In this document: one piece after another, positions 35,421-50,637 of the stretch
Position numbering within the stretch: position 1 is the first letter of the stretch
Layout: every line of letters begins with the position of its first letter
The notes under the pieces: generated by a model
Told to the model about the DNA's origin: nothing
Databases searched by the model: none
Seen by the model: the letters and a program-made list of their open reading frames with translations, nothing else
Assembly: GCA_033782935.1 (NCBI GenBank)
Contig: JAWQEG010001402.1
Span: forward strand, 397,001-461,000
Origin: Petrolisthes cinctipes
Lineage: Eukaryota > Arthropoda > Malacostraca > Decapoda > Porcellanidae
Direction: 5' to 3'
Length of the DNA: 64,000 nucleotides
Translations under genes and position numbers: made by a program

Positions 35421-36689
35421 TGTTATCAGCTCCGTGTGAGCAGCCTTATCTGTATATCAGTTAATTAACCTTCTGTTGGGACGCATTAACATTATTAAAA
35501 GATGTGTTATATAATTCTATTAATACACTAATGATTTCGACCCCTTTCACACGAGCTTTCCTGTGCGTCACACACTGATGGTACACAATACAGCAGGAAC
35601 GCTAGTTTTTTTTTTTTTATCACTCCTTCACACGGAGCGTTCACCAACGCCCACATCAATTAATTATAAACCGCCTGTCCGCCACCATCTTTTCCCTAAG
35701 ATGGATGCAAAGAAGAAAGCTGTTGTTGTGTATGTAGTAACCAGAGTCACCAAGAAGAAAATGTGATGTCAGTGGTGGAGTGCCAGATAATTTTACATGG
35801 AAGAAGCTAGTTTCGTGGCATAGTCAGGAGGAATCAGTAGCTCCCAATACACGATCACAGGGTCCTGAAAAGATGTGTTATTTCTATTGACACACTTTTA
35901 TTTATACACTAATCGATCCACTTAGTTCAAAGGGTTAATAATAAACATATATTGTAGAGCTTGTAGTGGTGTTATAAGCTTTATTGTGCATTATAGAATC
36001 ATTGCAGTTCCGTTGTAACATTATTGATTGGAAATATCCTCATGCAGGTGTAGCAGCTAGGGTCGTATTATTAAACTATTTCTTCGACGATCAAGGTGGT
36101 ATTATTATTATTAAAACTTCTTCTTCGACGTACAGGCTCTTCATCGCTCATTACGTGTTGCACAATAACTGAGCAACGAAGAGAACCTTTGCCCTCGAAG
36201 AAGTAGTATAATTATGGGAAGGGAGAGCAGCTAGTGTTGGTAAATCTGAAGTAACCGATTCCTTCAAACTATTCCAAGCAACAGAACACCATTATGTGTG
36301 TTAATCTAGTCCTGTTCCCTGGCAAACTTTGGAGGAATCAAGAAGCTCCAATGAACGAAAAGGATTCTTACTAATATATCCCCTTAATTAATTAATGATA
36401 CCACCCTATAGGCTCGTCGTCACTCAGTTCCTATTGTTTTGAAACCCCGAAGAAAAAGTTTAATAATACCACCACCATCACCACCGTCATTATATTGTTG
36501 TTGTTGTTGTAGAGCTCTCAGGTGGCCGGGGTGGATGTTTGTCTCCTCTTATCTCGTGTAAAATGGTGATGTTGGGTTGTGAGATATTATTGTTGTTGAT
36601 GTCATTATTTAGTTGCGTGTGTAAACCCTCTTGGCTGTGACTCCACCCAAAGTCATGGTCTGAAAGAAGTTACAGGCAAAGTGATTATG

Positions 36690-37090
36690 AAGGTAGATTG
36701 ATTGATTGATATTAGGCGCCGCAACAGCAAGGTCATATAACGCCAGAAGAAGGTGATCGAGAGGTGAGACAGCAAGCAGGATGGAAATAGAATGAAAAGA
36801 GGGACAGTTGAAGAAATGAAACTGATAATAAAGAGTAATTGATTGATATTAGGCGCAGCAAAAGTGAGGTCATATAGCGCCAGAAGGTGATCGAGAGGTG
36901 AGACATCAAACAGGATGGAAATAGAATGAAAAGAGGGACAGTTGAAGAAAAGAGTGATTGATTGATATTAGGCGCCGCAACAGCGAGGTCATATAGCGCC
37001 TGAAGGTGATCGAGAGGTGAGACAGCAAGCAAGATGGGAATAGAATGAAAAGAGGGACAGTTGAAGAAATGAAAGTAATAATAAAGAGTG
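36690..37090 (-). repeat. Three tandem copies of a SINE-like unit
   Basis: Each unit contains TTGATTGATATTAGGCGC, AGGTCATATAGCGCC, GATCGAGAGGTGAGACA and AGAGGGACAGTTGAAGAAAT. Related single copies at 8430-8546 and 49440-49550 (opposite orientation) and 50195-50320. The end with ATTG repeats looks like a minus-strand (CAAT)n tail. Confidence 0.7.
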
Positions 37091-37205
37091 GGAATGACTT
37101 GTGAGTGTACCCCAATGTGGATATGATTATAAATGTCCGCCATTGACTGTAGTAAATTATTAACACTCATCTATCATTAACATATACATATTCAACATTT
37201 TTATT

Positions 37206-37707
37206 AAGAGACCCTGCATGTGATGTAGTCAGAAAATTGGAGGTATATAATAAATGAGTCCTTCAAATAACACAACGAAACACACACACACAGATGAGAT
37301 AAAGATGTACAGAAATATAGTTTTCCAAATAGAGTAATAGACGAATGGAACAAATTACCAGAAGAAGTGGTGTGCATGTGTCAAAAACATACATAACTTT
37401 AAAGAAAAATATGATTATTGGGTTTTAAAATACGGGACATTACGAGCTGGACTCAATCCTGTAAAGATACAAATAGGTAAGAACACACACACACACACAC
37501 ACCTATATGGAAGGAGCGTGCCTGTTTCGTGTAGGCATTGTCAGAAGGAATCAAAAGCCTCCAATTCCTATATACATGATCACACACACACACACCTATA
37601 TGGAAGGAGCGTGCCTGTTTCGTGTAGGCATAGTCAGGAGGAATTAAAAGTCTCCAATTCCTATATACATGATCACACACACACCTATAGATCTATAGGG
37701 TCCTTAA
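37206..37707. mobile_element. TTAA element, family 3, with duplicated core
   Basis: Starts with an AGGGACC-like end, ends GGGTCCTTAA, and holds two 105-bp copies of a CCTATATGGAAGGAGCGTGC segment at 37500-37680. Other family-3 copies: 6548-6705, 40190-40345, 40523-40680, 57208-57360, 58012-58170, 61084-61248. Confidence 0.55.
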
Positions 37708-37731
37708 TTTAACCTATACATCATTATATAC

Positions 37732-39735
<2,004 letters not shown>

Positions 39736-39826
39736 GATGATGTTGTTGGCTGGTTTAGGCTATAGGAGCTAGTAGTTAGGTGTTCAACAGACAGACTCAC
39801 TGAGGAAGATACCATGTTCTCACTCA

Positions 39827-39836
39827 CTTATATATA
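39827..39836 (-). promoter_or_regulatory. TATA box of the FABP gene
   Basis: On the minus strand TATATATAAG lies 92 bases upstream of the FABP start codon. With a usual 25-30 base spacing, transcription would start near 39800, leaving a short untranslated leader of about 65 bases. Position and sequence are seen; the function is inferred. Confidence 0.5.
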
Positions 39837-40716
39837 TTAACCTAGCCTGATAAGTAAGTCACACCTGGCAACCCATGCAATCACTGTTACCATATTATGT
39901 CAGTCACTGTCTTGTAGTGTTGGCTATAATTATGGTTATCAGCAGTTAATCAAGGGACCCTGTGATATATGTACAGTAAGCCACAGGAATTCGTATACAC
40001 CCCTGTGACATCAAGGGTTCGTAACAACTGGAAAATTTAGTACATTAATTTCCCAACACGAAATTTTTCTAGCAATGTTATTTGGTTAACACTTGAATCA
40101 GTCAGCAGAACAATGAATACAGTATGTACAGTGAAAAACAGACCACTTATAATCAATGCTGTGTGTATGAATTCCTGAGGCGAACTGTACGGAGTCAGAA
40201 AATTGGACATAAATGAGTCCTTCAAATATTATTGCCACGATACACACACACACATCTTTATGGAAGAAGCCTGCTGTTTCGTGGCATGGTCAGGAGGAAT
40301 CATGCATGCAGAAGCCTCCAATTTTCTTACACGATCACAAGGTCCATATTTATTTCTAAGGGGAGATTCTATTGCTGGAAAATTGGAAGGCTACTGATTC
40401 CTCCAAACTATGCCACGAAACAGTAATCCCTCATTTAAGTAACAGTAGGGTCATCTGTTTCCTGGCGTCATTTGGAGGAATCACAGACCTTCCAACTCAC
40501 CAACAAGAGAACCTCCCCTTTAAGGACCCTGTGATCGCGTATGAAAATTGGAGGCTTCTGCATGATTCCTCCTGACTATGCCACGAACATGTTCCTTCCA
40601 TATAGGTGTGTGTGTTTCGTGGCAATATTTGAAGGACTCATTTATCTCCAATTTTCTGACTACCTCACAGGGTCCCTTTAGCTAAAACTTTATCACATCA
40701 AAACTTTCCCCATCCA

Positions 40717-40753
<37 letters not shown>

Positions 40754-41029
40754 GGTTCATAAGATTCACTCTCACCCACTCACTTTCATTCTTGGTTCAT
40801 AAGTTTCACTCTCACCCACTCACTTTCATTCGTCCGATGCAGCTTGACTTTTTACTCTGACTTTACAATTACATAATATGGTTGCCGGGTATCAAATCGG
40901 ATGAGATGAAAGCCTGTCGTAAATCAGAAAGTCAATTAATGTAAGGGTTAGATGACTCATGTTAATGTACGTTTGACAGCTTCCCACTGTTCCATTATAT
41001 AAATAAATTGATTGAGTGCCATCTTCTAG

Positions 41030-41250
41030 TTTACTACACACATACACACACACGTATATTTTCTAATTTAATACAAACAGCCACACACACACGTATATTT
41101 TCCAATTTACTACAAACAGCTACACACACACACACACACACACACACGTATCTTCAATTTACTAAACACACACACACACACGTATCTTCTAATTTACTAC
41201 ACACACACACACACGTATCTTCTAATTTACTACACACACACACATATGAA
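41030..41250 (+). repeat. (CA)n-rich minisatellite
   Basis: Units combine (CA)n with CGTATCTTCTAATTTACTA. Non-coding. Confidence 0.8.
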
Positions 41251-42333
41251 TCTTCCTTTTTTCACTACAAGAAGCTATGCTCACTATTCAACACAATAAC
41301 AATATAAGATATAACGTGAAAACATCATTAGTCAACGATGTATATGAGTTATCCAGATGTGTTCTGAAACTCCATACACACTATTCTAAGCATCAGCAGC
41401 AGGCCACTATTATTATTATTATTTATGTTCATCTATGGTCCTCTGTTTGTTTCCTGGCATACTGTAGAGGAATCACCACGCTCTAATGTACAGCCACAAT
41501 CAAATATCCACCAACACTTTCCTTCTATAGTAGTAAATATCTTGGTAATAAAGACCAACACGTGTATGATTTTGCAGCACCTCATAATAATAATTGAGAG
41601 GGTTGAGTTGACGCAAGGTGTTGTGTGATTATATTTTGATATGATACTGATTTATTTGCACGATGGAAAGAAAGTGTTGGTGGATATTTGATTGTGGCTG
41701 TATAGTACCAATTAAAAGTGTATTATTACCCCTATTAGTAACATTGAGGGCGTCTAGCTGTTTTCAGGTATAGTTAGTACGAATCTCCTTTTTCTAAGTG
41801 TAAATGAATTTTTTTTTCTGCTGGTGACTGATGAGTGTGTGTGCGTGAGTTTGGGTGGGAGGAGGAGCACTTGAGGGATGGATGGATGACCTTTGTACTC
41901 GTAGCCAACTCATTCCATCCATCCGCCCCTCAGATACACGTCAGCCCTCATGGTGGTTTTAGTTAGTTCTTATCTAACGGTCACAACACTATTTTTACGC
42001 GCCGGGGGGAACTGTAATCAAGAGCCACGTACAGCCACAATCAAATATCCACCGACACTTTCCTTCCATCGTAGCAAATATCTTGGTAATAAAGAACAAC
42101 ACGTGTATGGTTTTGCAGCACCTCATAAAAATAATTGAGTGGGTTGAGTTGACGTAAGATGTTGCATGATAATATTTAGATATGATACTGATTTATTTGC
42201 AACATCTTACGTCAACTCAACCCCCTCAATTATTATTATGAGGTGCTGCAAAACCATACACATGTTGTTCTTTATTACCAAGATATTCGCTATGATGGAA
42301 GGAAAGTGTCGGTCGATATTTGATTGTGGCTGT

Positions 42334-42575
42334 TGTTGTTGTTGATGTTCTCCCTGGGCAGAATGGCCTCCTGCCCAACAGACTCCTGGTGCACTCTGGT
42401 CGCAGTGAAAAAACAAATTAAAATAAAGGAGGGGCTGGCCCTGTATGCCTGGGCTACCGAAGCACATCCCAGGGAAATGGGACCAGAGCTTACTGGACCA
42501 GGGAGTCTGGGGGCCTCCGACCGCCAGGGAGATTGGGGAGGTCTTTGATACCACAGCCAGTGCTGTCGGCCCAAG
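42334..42575 (-). mobile_element. (AAC)n-tailed retroposon, 5'-truncated copy
   Basis: Only the 3' 242 bases of the family are present, flanked by a perfect 13-bp duplication TGATTGTGGCTGT at 42321-42333 and 42576-42588. The truncation at the end away from the tail is typical of LINE-driven integration. Confidence 0.88.
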
Positions 42576-42734
42576 TGATTGTGGCTGTACATGTATGTAC
42601 TGTATTGGTCACAAGAACTAATTGGTACACACGCTGTTGTTTGTTTTCGAGGGCTTACAACATATAGGAAATGTAAGACTACGTAAATGCAAAACAACAT
42701 TATTATTAGGTTTGTTGTTTTCAAGGGTTTACAA

Positions 42735-43317
42735 TGAGACACTAAGGAAGCTCCTTATCCATCTACCTGGGTGAACAGACTCTAGAATACACGGTACAGT
42801 TTATTTGGTAACATACAAAGGTGCAGTACATATGGTATGGGGGAAGGCCAGCCTTCCGATGTTGCGTCGTGGAGAGTCGGTAGTTACAGTGTCACTTGTG
42901 TAGTAGTGTAGGGCAGGGGAACAGCGTGTGGACGTAGTGTGAACACGTGGACTTCAGGTGTGTGACGACAGCAGGTACGGTTGGTCTTTCCTCCTTAGTA
43001 GCTCGCTGGATAGTCTCTCTCACAAGCGCCGCTCCACTCTTTTATATCCTTTCTCTAGGTTCCCGTATGTAGCATCCTTCACGTGATCACGCCATCCCCT
43101 GACCTGCTGCATCCACCTTAGTTCATACCTAGAGGAAGCGGGAGACTGGCGACTGGGTTCCCCAGGGTACGCTAAGCTGAGCCAGGGGATGGGATTAACC
43201 AAACCGCCAGACTGTGGCTTGTCTGGGACGGGGAGATCACAAAGAAACAAGGAGCGGCGTACCAGCTCATGGAATATATATATTGGAATACGGAGTGGTG
43301 CGTATGCCACCACTACA
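42735..43317 (-). mobile_element. Solo LTR of an LTR retrotransposon
   Basis: The minus strand begins TGTAGTGGTGGCATACG and ends TTAGTGTCTCA (TG...CA), flanked by a 4-bp duplication (ACAA at 42731-42734 and 43318-43321 on the plus strand). Inside, the minus strand shows a promoter GGATATAAAAGAG (around 43040-43050) and later a polyadenylation signal AATAAA (42805-42800), in the order expected for an LTR. It splits a Tc1-like element. The 4-bp duplication suits a Ty3/gypsy-type parent; no internal region is present. Confidence 0.85.
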
Positions 43318-43977
43318 ACAATATATAGGAAATGTAAAACTATGTGCTGTATCTGCAATACATTATTATTCTTATTATTATTGCTTTGCCAATCATAGAG
43401 TCACTTGGTAGACCATTCATTGCAGTACTTCGACAATAATGAATGACCTCTCTTTACAAGCAGCCTGTGTAAGAATTCCTGTTGTTAACTGTACAGTCGG
43501 TGGCAAAAATTGTGTCATCATATCTGCCAAGTCATCATGAGTACAAGTATAGGAATATATGCTTCACACACACAGACTTGTAAACGGAAAAGGGAGAGAA
43601 GTTTATTCATTTGACCCCTGGATATTGTAAGTCTGGTTAAAGTGTGTGTATGTGTGTGTGCAATTGTGTATGGTGTGTGAGTGTGTAATTCTGTATGGTG
43701 TATGTGTTTGTGACGATTATCCATTATGATGTTATCCATCAAGAAGCGTAGGTACTAATTAAAGTTAAATGAGGTGAAGCGATCGACTTTAGCCGCCGAC
43801 TGTAAGCTATATCCAACCAACCAATGGAGTTTTACAGGAGCTATCTCAAACTAATAAAGAAAAAAAAAAACACACACACAGGGGACGCCGTTATTTGGTG
43901 AGATAACTGATTGATAAGAAACAACAAATCCGTCAGTCAGAGAGAATTGTATTGTAACGGTAGCCTAAAACTGTACA

Positions 43978-44218
43978 CTCGAATACCATAGTCTCTGGCC
44001 CATTTGAGTCGAAGTCCGAGAAGACTAGCCCACCTGAGTTGAAGCCCGAGATCTAAAGCAGGCGGTTTCTGGACGACAGCCCACCCAAACCATCACGAGG
44101 CTACACACACATCTCGAACTAATGGAGGCTTTGGGTGGGCTGTCGTCCATATACCGCGCCTGCAGGCTTCAGATCTCGGGCTTCGACTCAGGTGTATGGG
44201 CCAGAGACTAATGTCTAC
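43978..44218. mobile_element. TA-flanked element, CACTCGAATACCATAGTC ends
   Basis: Inverted ends plus inner inverted CTCTGGCCCA / TGGGCCAGAG and GACTTCGGGCTTCGACTC-type arms. A related copy at 45954-46162 has the same GTCGAAGCCCGA arms. Confidence 0.65.
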
Positions 44219-44365
44219 AACTGTACACTCTCACCAAAAAGTATCGGTTCACCAGGTCACGATGTTTCTGGAAATGAATATTAAGTCACATATGGACAGC
44301 AGCAGTATCGTTTGTGTTGGTAATCATAACAGTGAGTTGCCACTATTCTCTCATCATCATACGTA

Positions 44366-44713
44366 CACTCGCGGTCAGAAATTGTGTCCCGATCCCCTGG
44401 CAAAATGAATCGCAAACAGCCTAGCTTTGAAGGTTCGAACAATTGTGCGTCTCCCTACAATACACAGTAGTTCGGATCATCAAAGCTCGGCTAGTTGCGA
44501 TTCATTGTGCCAAGGGATCAAGACACAATTTCTGACCGCGAGTGTATACTCGCAATCCAAAATATGTATCCAGGCTTGCTTCGAATAGCCTGATCGAGTA
44601 TTAAGCGAGTTCAAGCAAATATGAAACAGGATAAGCGTTGTAATTGGTTCACTAGTATGTCAAATGATTCGAAACTTCAAAAAGACCTGGATACAAATTT
44701 TGGATTGCGAGTG
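44366..44713. mobile_element. Two adjoining palindromic TA-flanked elements
   Basis: 44366-44544 has ends CACTCGCGGTCAGAAATTGT and its inverse. 44547-44713 has ends ACTCGCAATCCAAAATAT-like and ATTTTGGATTGCGAGTG. They share the TA between them. Confidence 0.75.
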
Positions 44714-44715
44714 TA

Positions 44716-45490
44716 CATTAAATACTGTTACTGCTGTAGTGTCCTGTGTTACACAAAGATGTGAAAATGGATAGAATAGATAGAATATGATCTTATACAC
44801 ATAACTACTATGTCATTTGTTTTCACGGAAAGTAATGCATCATATATAACATGACAGGCTTGACAAATAGGGATTAAATGGTGCTATTTTCGTGAAACAG
44901 GTCTCAGTCGATTCGCTTATTATGAGATAAGCTGATGAGTCATATAGTGACTTGGAACAAAAACGAATCATTACTATTATTTGAATCACCATATAAATGT
45001 TGGTGGTGATGGCATCTGCTGAACTGCAAGCGTCACAGTTAAGTATCATAATGTTTCGCCCATAGCACCATATTGTTTCGATGTGAAAATGACCCCATAC
45101 TGTTTGGTGAGAGTGTATACATATATATCTTATCATAACAGCCTCCTCAACTCTCCTCCCCTCCCCAAACACTCCCTCCCACTGCTTTGTATCGAGATGA
45201 AAGTGGTGGTGATTGTGGTGAGGGTCGGTACAATGAATATACGTTGAGATAGCTCTGTGCAAGGTGACACTATACGGTATAAATTGTATGATATTATATC
45301 CTAATCATGTAGCCTCAATGCAGCTCCTTCAATGAGTCATAATTATACACTATCTTTACTTTAACACAATGAACAAATACGTTGAGATATCTATATGTAT
45401 GTGCAGGGTGACACTATATGGCATAAATAAATTGTATGATAATATATCCTAATCATGTAGCCTCAATGCAGCCCCTTCAATGAGTCAGAG
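44716..45490. other. No gene seen
   Basis: AT-rich DNA with a 110-bp direct repeat (ATATCCTAATCATGTAGCCT at 45298 and 45445). No supportable exon. Confidence 0.4.
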
Positions 45491-46164
45491 GGCCTTATAC
45501 ATATGAAATAATATCCGTGGTGTGTGTTGTCAATGGTTGTGTGGTACCGGTACGATGGCAGGCAGTGTAGTGTGTCTATGTATGAGTCATTGTATTGTAC
45601 CACACCATCGTCAACACCATCAATGTTCTTGCATACGTCGATCCATACATACATACATACACTGTTTACTTCACATCACGTACCACAATAAATACTTTGG
45701 GATTGGTTCATGAGGATAACATTTGGGTATAATCATGTGCAGCCACAATCAAATATCCACCGACACTCGCCTTCCATTGTAGTAAATATCTTGGTAATAA
45801 AGAACAACACGTGTATAATTTTGCAGCACCTCATAATAATAATTGAGGGGGTTTAGTTGACGTAAGGTGTTGTATATGATTATATTTTGACATGATACTG
45901 ATTTATTTGCACGATGGAAGGAAAGAGTCTGTGGTTATTTGATTGTGGCTGTACAGTCGGATACCATATAGTCTCTTGAGTCGAAGCCCGAAATCTGAAG
46001 CAGGAGGCTATATACTGGACGACAGCGCACTCAAACCATTACCACGAGGCCACACACACATTTCGAACCGATGGAGACTTTGGGTAGGCTGTCGTCCAGA
46101 ATCCGCCGGCTTCAATTTTCGGGCTTCGACTCAGGTAAGCTAGATTTTATGGTCAGCGAGTGTA

Positions 46165-46633
46165 CAGTTGCGGACATATTAAACTGATACACCTGAAACG
46201 GGGCCCCGCATTGAATGTGTGTGTGTGTGTAGAATGAGACGTTGTGTGTATGTGTGTGTGTGTAGGATGAGACGTTGTGTGTGTGTGTGTGTGTAGGATG
46301 AGACGTTGTGTGTGTGTGTGTGTGTGTAGGATGAGATGTTGTGTGTGTGTGTGTGTGTGTGTAGGATGAGACATTGTGTGTGTGTGTGTGTGTGTAGGAT
46401 GAGACATTGTGTGTGTGTGTGTGTGTAGGATGAGACGTTGTGTGTGTGTGTGTGTGTGTGTGTAGGATGAGACGTTGTGTGTGTGTGTGTGTGTGTGTAG
46501 GATGAGACGATGTGTATGTGTGTGCGTGTGTGAGTAGAGAGAGACGACCCGTCCTATATGGGTTTAACATGTGTTTGATAATATGTGGCCCCGTTGAAAG
46601 TGTGTGTGTGTCTGTTTCATGTGTCCACAACTG
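46165..46633. mobile_element. TA-flanked element with an internal minisatellite
   Basis: Ends CAGTTGCGGACATATTAAAC and its counterpart GTTTCATGTGTCCACAACTG, with GGGGCCCC / GGCCCCGTTGAAAG next inside. The core is about twelve units of (TG)n-TAGGATGAGACGT. It lies in a chain with 45740-45951 and 45954-46162, sharing single TA dinucleotides. Confidence 0.75.
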
Positions 46634-46871
46634 TACGTAGCCTCAATCCAGCCCTTCAGTGACTCATAATTATTATCTCATTCGTCCTTGCATCTCCTCT
46701 ACCATTCAACATGCATCATCTCTTGTTATCGTCTGGGTTTATCACTTTTATCTGAGAGAGAGAGAGAGAGAGAGATTCCTCCATACTGTTCCAGGCAACA
46801 GGCCATGCACCACCATTATTTTCGTGCATCTGGTCCTGCTGTTTCTTGGCATATTACTCTGGAGGAATCAA

Positions 46872-47160
46872 GGGTAAATTTACAGAAGTACTGGGTTCAC
46901 TGTATTGTATATTTTAGTATCATTACCCACTATTTTGGACTATTCTAAGACACTTTTCATGCACAGGTTAGGTCCCGGTAGTCTGCTGTGATCTAGGTTA
47001 GGTTAGGTCAGGTCTAGTATGAGGTCAGACTAATTTCCAAATTATGTACCATAGATGAAAAGTGTCATAGAATGGTTCAAAATAGTGGGTAAGTGGGTAA
47101 TGATACTAAAATATACAATATAGTGAACCCAGTACTTCTGTAAATTTACCCACCTTTTCT
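46872..47160. repeat. Inverted pair around a CCTAAC-rich fragment
   Basis: GTAAATTTACAGAAGTACTG at 46874 returns inverted at about 47130-47155, enclosing AGGTTAGGTCCCGGTAG sequence from another element. Confidence 0.65.
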
Positions 47161-48109
47161 TTTGTTGATGAATTGAAAGGTCTCCGATGAATAATTATTT
47201 CTCCAAACTATCCCACGAAACAGATCTCGTATTATAGTACAGTTGGACACATAAATTCGTGGTACAGCCGCGCGTGGTGGAATATGCTCATTCAGATCCT
47301 CACAGCATAAAATTCTTTAGCGGCCAAAAAGATATCCCAGAGTCAGCCAAAATGGTAAATATTGAAAGAATTACCGTTATTGCGTACGGTTTTTATACCT
47401 TCATTACCCACTTATTTGGACCATTCTGAGACTATTTTCTTGTATGGCATTATTGCTCCATTTCCAAGATATTCAAATGGGGCATTTTGAAATTAGCCTG
47501 ACCTTACCTAACCTAACCTAGACCGCATCAGACTATCGGGACCTAACCTGGGCAAACTACCGGAACCTAACCTGGGCAAACTACCGGGAAATAACCGTGG
47601 TAAAGTACAGGAAATGACCGGGGCAAAATACTGGGACCTAGCCGGATCTGTTCTAGCAACACTGCTACAAAACGGTAATTCTTTCAAATTTCAATAAATA
47701 CCGCCAAGGATATAGATTTTTCGGGTGTTTTGGGCCTGTATTTGGGATATATACGAGTACAGTAGATGAATGCAGATATCGACTTTGGGCACCAAAAACA
47801 TCGATTATCAGCATGTTCTGGGCCTGTATTTGGGATATATTCTAGCACTGAGTATGTATGTACAGCCACAATCAAATATCCACCGACACTTTCCTTCCAT
47901 CGTAGTAAATATCTTGGTAATAAAGACCAACACTTGTATGATTTTGTAGCACTTCATAATAATAATAATTGAGGGGGTTGAGTTGACGTAAAGTGTTGTA
48001 TGATTATATTTTAATATGATACTGATTTATTTGCACGATGGAAGGAAGGTGTCGGTGGTTATTTGATTGTGTCTATACAGATTGCTTCTGGGACCCCAAA
48101 ATATCTATT

Positions 48110-48300
48110 TTTCGGAAACTATGATGTGGGATGGTGATGATAAGCAAATAATTAAATAACCTAACCTAACCAATCGATATAACAGAGTCAGAAACTATGA
48201 TGTGGGATGGTGATGATAAGCAAATACCTAACCTAACCTAACCAATAAGATATAACAGAGTCAATAACTATGATGTGGGAAGGTGATGATAATGTAATGC
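48110..48300 (+). repeat. About 70-bp tandem repeat, three units
   Basis: CTATGATGTGGGATGGTGAT followed by GATAAGCAAATA and CCTAACCTAACC. It adjoins the candidate exon 48349-48472. Confidence 0.7.
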
Positions 48301-48348
48301 TATACAGGACTAATCTTTGTGACTGTCGTATGTGTATATTTACAGTAC

Positions 48349-48472
48349 CTTTGTCCATTATAGCTGACCAAACTGCACCGAATAGGCCTAACTTTTCACG
48401 AGGAATGTTTTTAGCTGCAAATTTAGCATGGTCCTGTTGACCTCCGACTCTCCGAGGGCCTACTGTCACCAT
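48349..48472 (-). CDS. Candidate first coding exon of an unknown gene
   Basis: The ATG at 48472 lies in AACAACAATGG and opens a 41-codon frame, MVTVGPRRVGGQQDHAKF through KLGLFGAVWSAIMDKG, to a GTACTG donor at 48348 in phase 1. The peptide is basic at its start and has a hydrophobic patch near the end. I recognise no family and found no later exon; downstream sequence is a triplicated 70-bp repeat and transposons. It lies head to head with a plus-strand candidate exon starting at 49010. Confidence 0.4.
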
Positions 48473-49009
48473 TGTTGTTAATTAAAAAGATAGTGCTAAA
48501 TTTAATCACCTTATTATATCGAGGGCATACTGTATTTAGCTATATGTGTAATAATAATACGGGGCTGCCTTTGTACAGTAACCAACACTAATTAAGTACA
48601 CAGCTTTGGTTGAATCATTGAACAGTCCAATTCACCAACGAAGTAATTCCAATGGGGATCTTATTGTGCATTTATTTACTGTCTCTAGGTATTCGAAGGA
48701 CACCTGAATGCTTATTAGTGCTGGTGACTGTACACACCTGCCTAAACACACGTAGCTTACACAATATACAGTAGGTTGGTGTGACTGAGGACATGCACTT
48801 GAGATGTTGTGATAAGGGAGTGCAGTACAAGGTTCACTGACTCTTATTATACACTTGTGATATGCAGTCTCATTATTATCTACACTACATTAGCTATCTC
48901 TCACTACACTACATTACACTACTCGCTCTCTCTCTCTCTCTCTCTCTCTCTGCACTACACTATATAGATTCTCTCTCTCTCTTGAAGAAACAGAAACGAA
49001 ACATTCTCA

Positions 49010-49204
49010 ATGAAGGCTGCTACTCATATGGTGCTGTCCTTCATTCACTTGGTCACCATCTTGTACAGAACAGTAGGCCTACCTTCTATAGGTGATATTT
49101 GGGGATATTTTTCAGCTTCTATCTCATTGGCTGTCATCATCTCTCAGGAGCTTAGTGATGAAGGAAAACCAATTAGAGGAAGCACAACATTTGTTTGGTG
49201 CTTG
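49010..49204 (+). CDS. Candidate first exon of a small membrane protein
   Basis: A 65-codon frame starts with ATG after CATTCTCA and ends at a TTG|GTAAAA donor in phase 0. Its peptide contains two hydrophobic segments, MVLSFIHLVTILY near residues 7-19 and YFSASISLAVII near 33-44, then a polar SQELSDEGKPIRG loop. The residues are varied and not repeat-like. I recognise no family. It may belong with the membrane-protein terminal exon at 50638-50831, but the phases (0 out, 1 needed) require at least one more exon between them. Confidence 0.38.
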
Positions 49205-50637
49205 GTAAAACATTGACCCGTATACAAGAACATTATTTTGTGGTGTTGACGATGGCATGGTACCGGTAAGATGCCTCCATAGAAAAACAATAGAGTCATC
49301 ATACCGATACCATACCATCGTATACACCACGGATGTTCTTGAATACGGCAGATTATGGCATATGCTGTCATGTTTTGGTGGTGGTGAGTGGAATACAGTA
49401 CAGTACATATGTAATATTGCTTCACATATCGTCTGTCCCTCGTTTCTTTCTATATCCTTCATGCTTACTGTCTCACCTCTCTATCACCTTCTTCTGGCAC
49501 CATATGACCTCACTGTTGCAGCACCTAATATCAATTAATCAATCAATCAAGTGAAAGGAGGGACGGAGTAGCCTGCATTGTCTTCATACCATCATTTATA
49601 CTCAGGGTCATATTCAACAACATCTGTGGTGTTTACGATGGTGTAGTACCGGTACGACGGCTCCATAGACAAACAATAGAGCCATCATACCGGTACCACA
49701 CCATTATATACACCACAGATGTTCTTGTATAATTATGGCCCTCTGTTCCACCTGGTAAATTCAACTTAAGCTATGCAGTTGTCACCTGTTTGGTAAATAA
49801 AATTATGTCAGTAGAAATGTTACAATGTTAAAGAGGGACAATGTTTACACAAAACTACAACACAGTAGATGAGATTCACAAAGTCAAAACATGCTACAAT
49901 ATATCTTATGTAAAACAATACAATAGAGGAGTTATAACTCAATCTATATGTTATGTTAAACCTTTATTATTATGACCATACATACTACATACTGTACAGT
50001 GTACTTAATGTATTATTAACACTGCCATTCAGAAATGTAAGTAAGTTTTGCAAGTCAATATTCTCAACATATACTGTACAAGGCTTTCATTAACACATAC
50101 AGTACATGTATTCTTTAAATTGGATACAATATGTTTTATTTTTTTGTTACTCAGTTTTTGAGGATAATGAAAACTACATATTCCACGGGAGCACAGATTG
50201 ATTGATATTAGGTGCCACAACAGCGAGGTCATATGGCACCCGAAGAAGAAGGTGACTGAGAGGTGGGACAGTGAGCACAAAAGGTAACAGATGAAAAACA
50301 GGGACAGTTGAAGAAATCGTGGCACAGAACTTCAACCAGACTTAATGTATTACTTCATGTTACAAATGAAGCATCTAGTGGCAGAGGGGCTTATGTGTCA
50401 AAAATTAAGTGTGTGTTTGTTTTTTATGCATAACCAAATAGAGTATTAAATAAGCTATTGTTTGATGTATAATTATAGGTTTATTTTTTATGCATTACCA
50501 GAGTATTAAATAAGCTGTTGTTTGGTGTATAATAATGAGTGTGTGTGTTTTTTATGCATAACCAAATAGAGTACCAGTATTAAATAAGCTATGGGTTTGG
50601 TGTATAATAATGTTGGTTTGTGTTTATTTGCTTATAG

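Noticed and set aside
35701..35766. Short basic frame MDAKKKAVVVYVVTRVTKKKM
   Set aside because: Only 21 codons, no splice context or homologue; next to transposon sequence.
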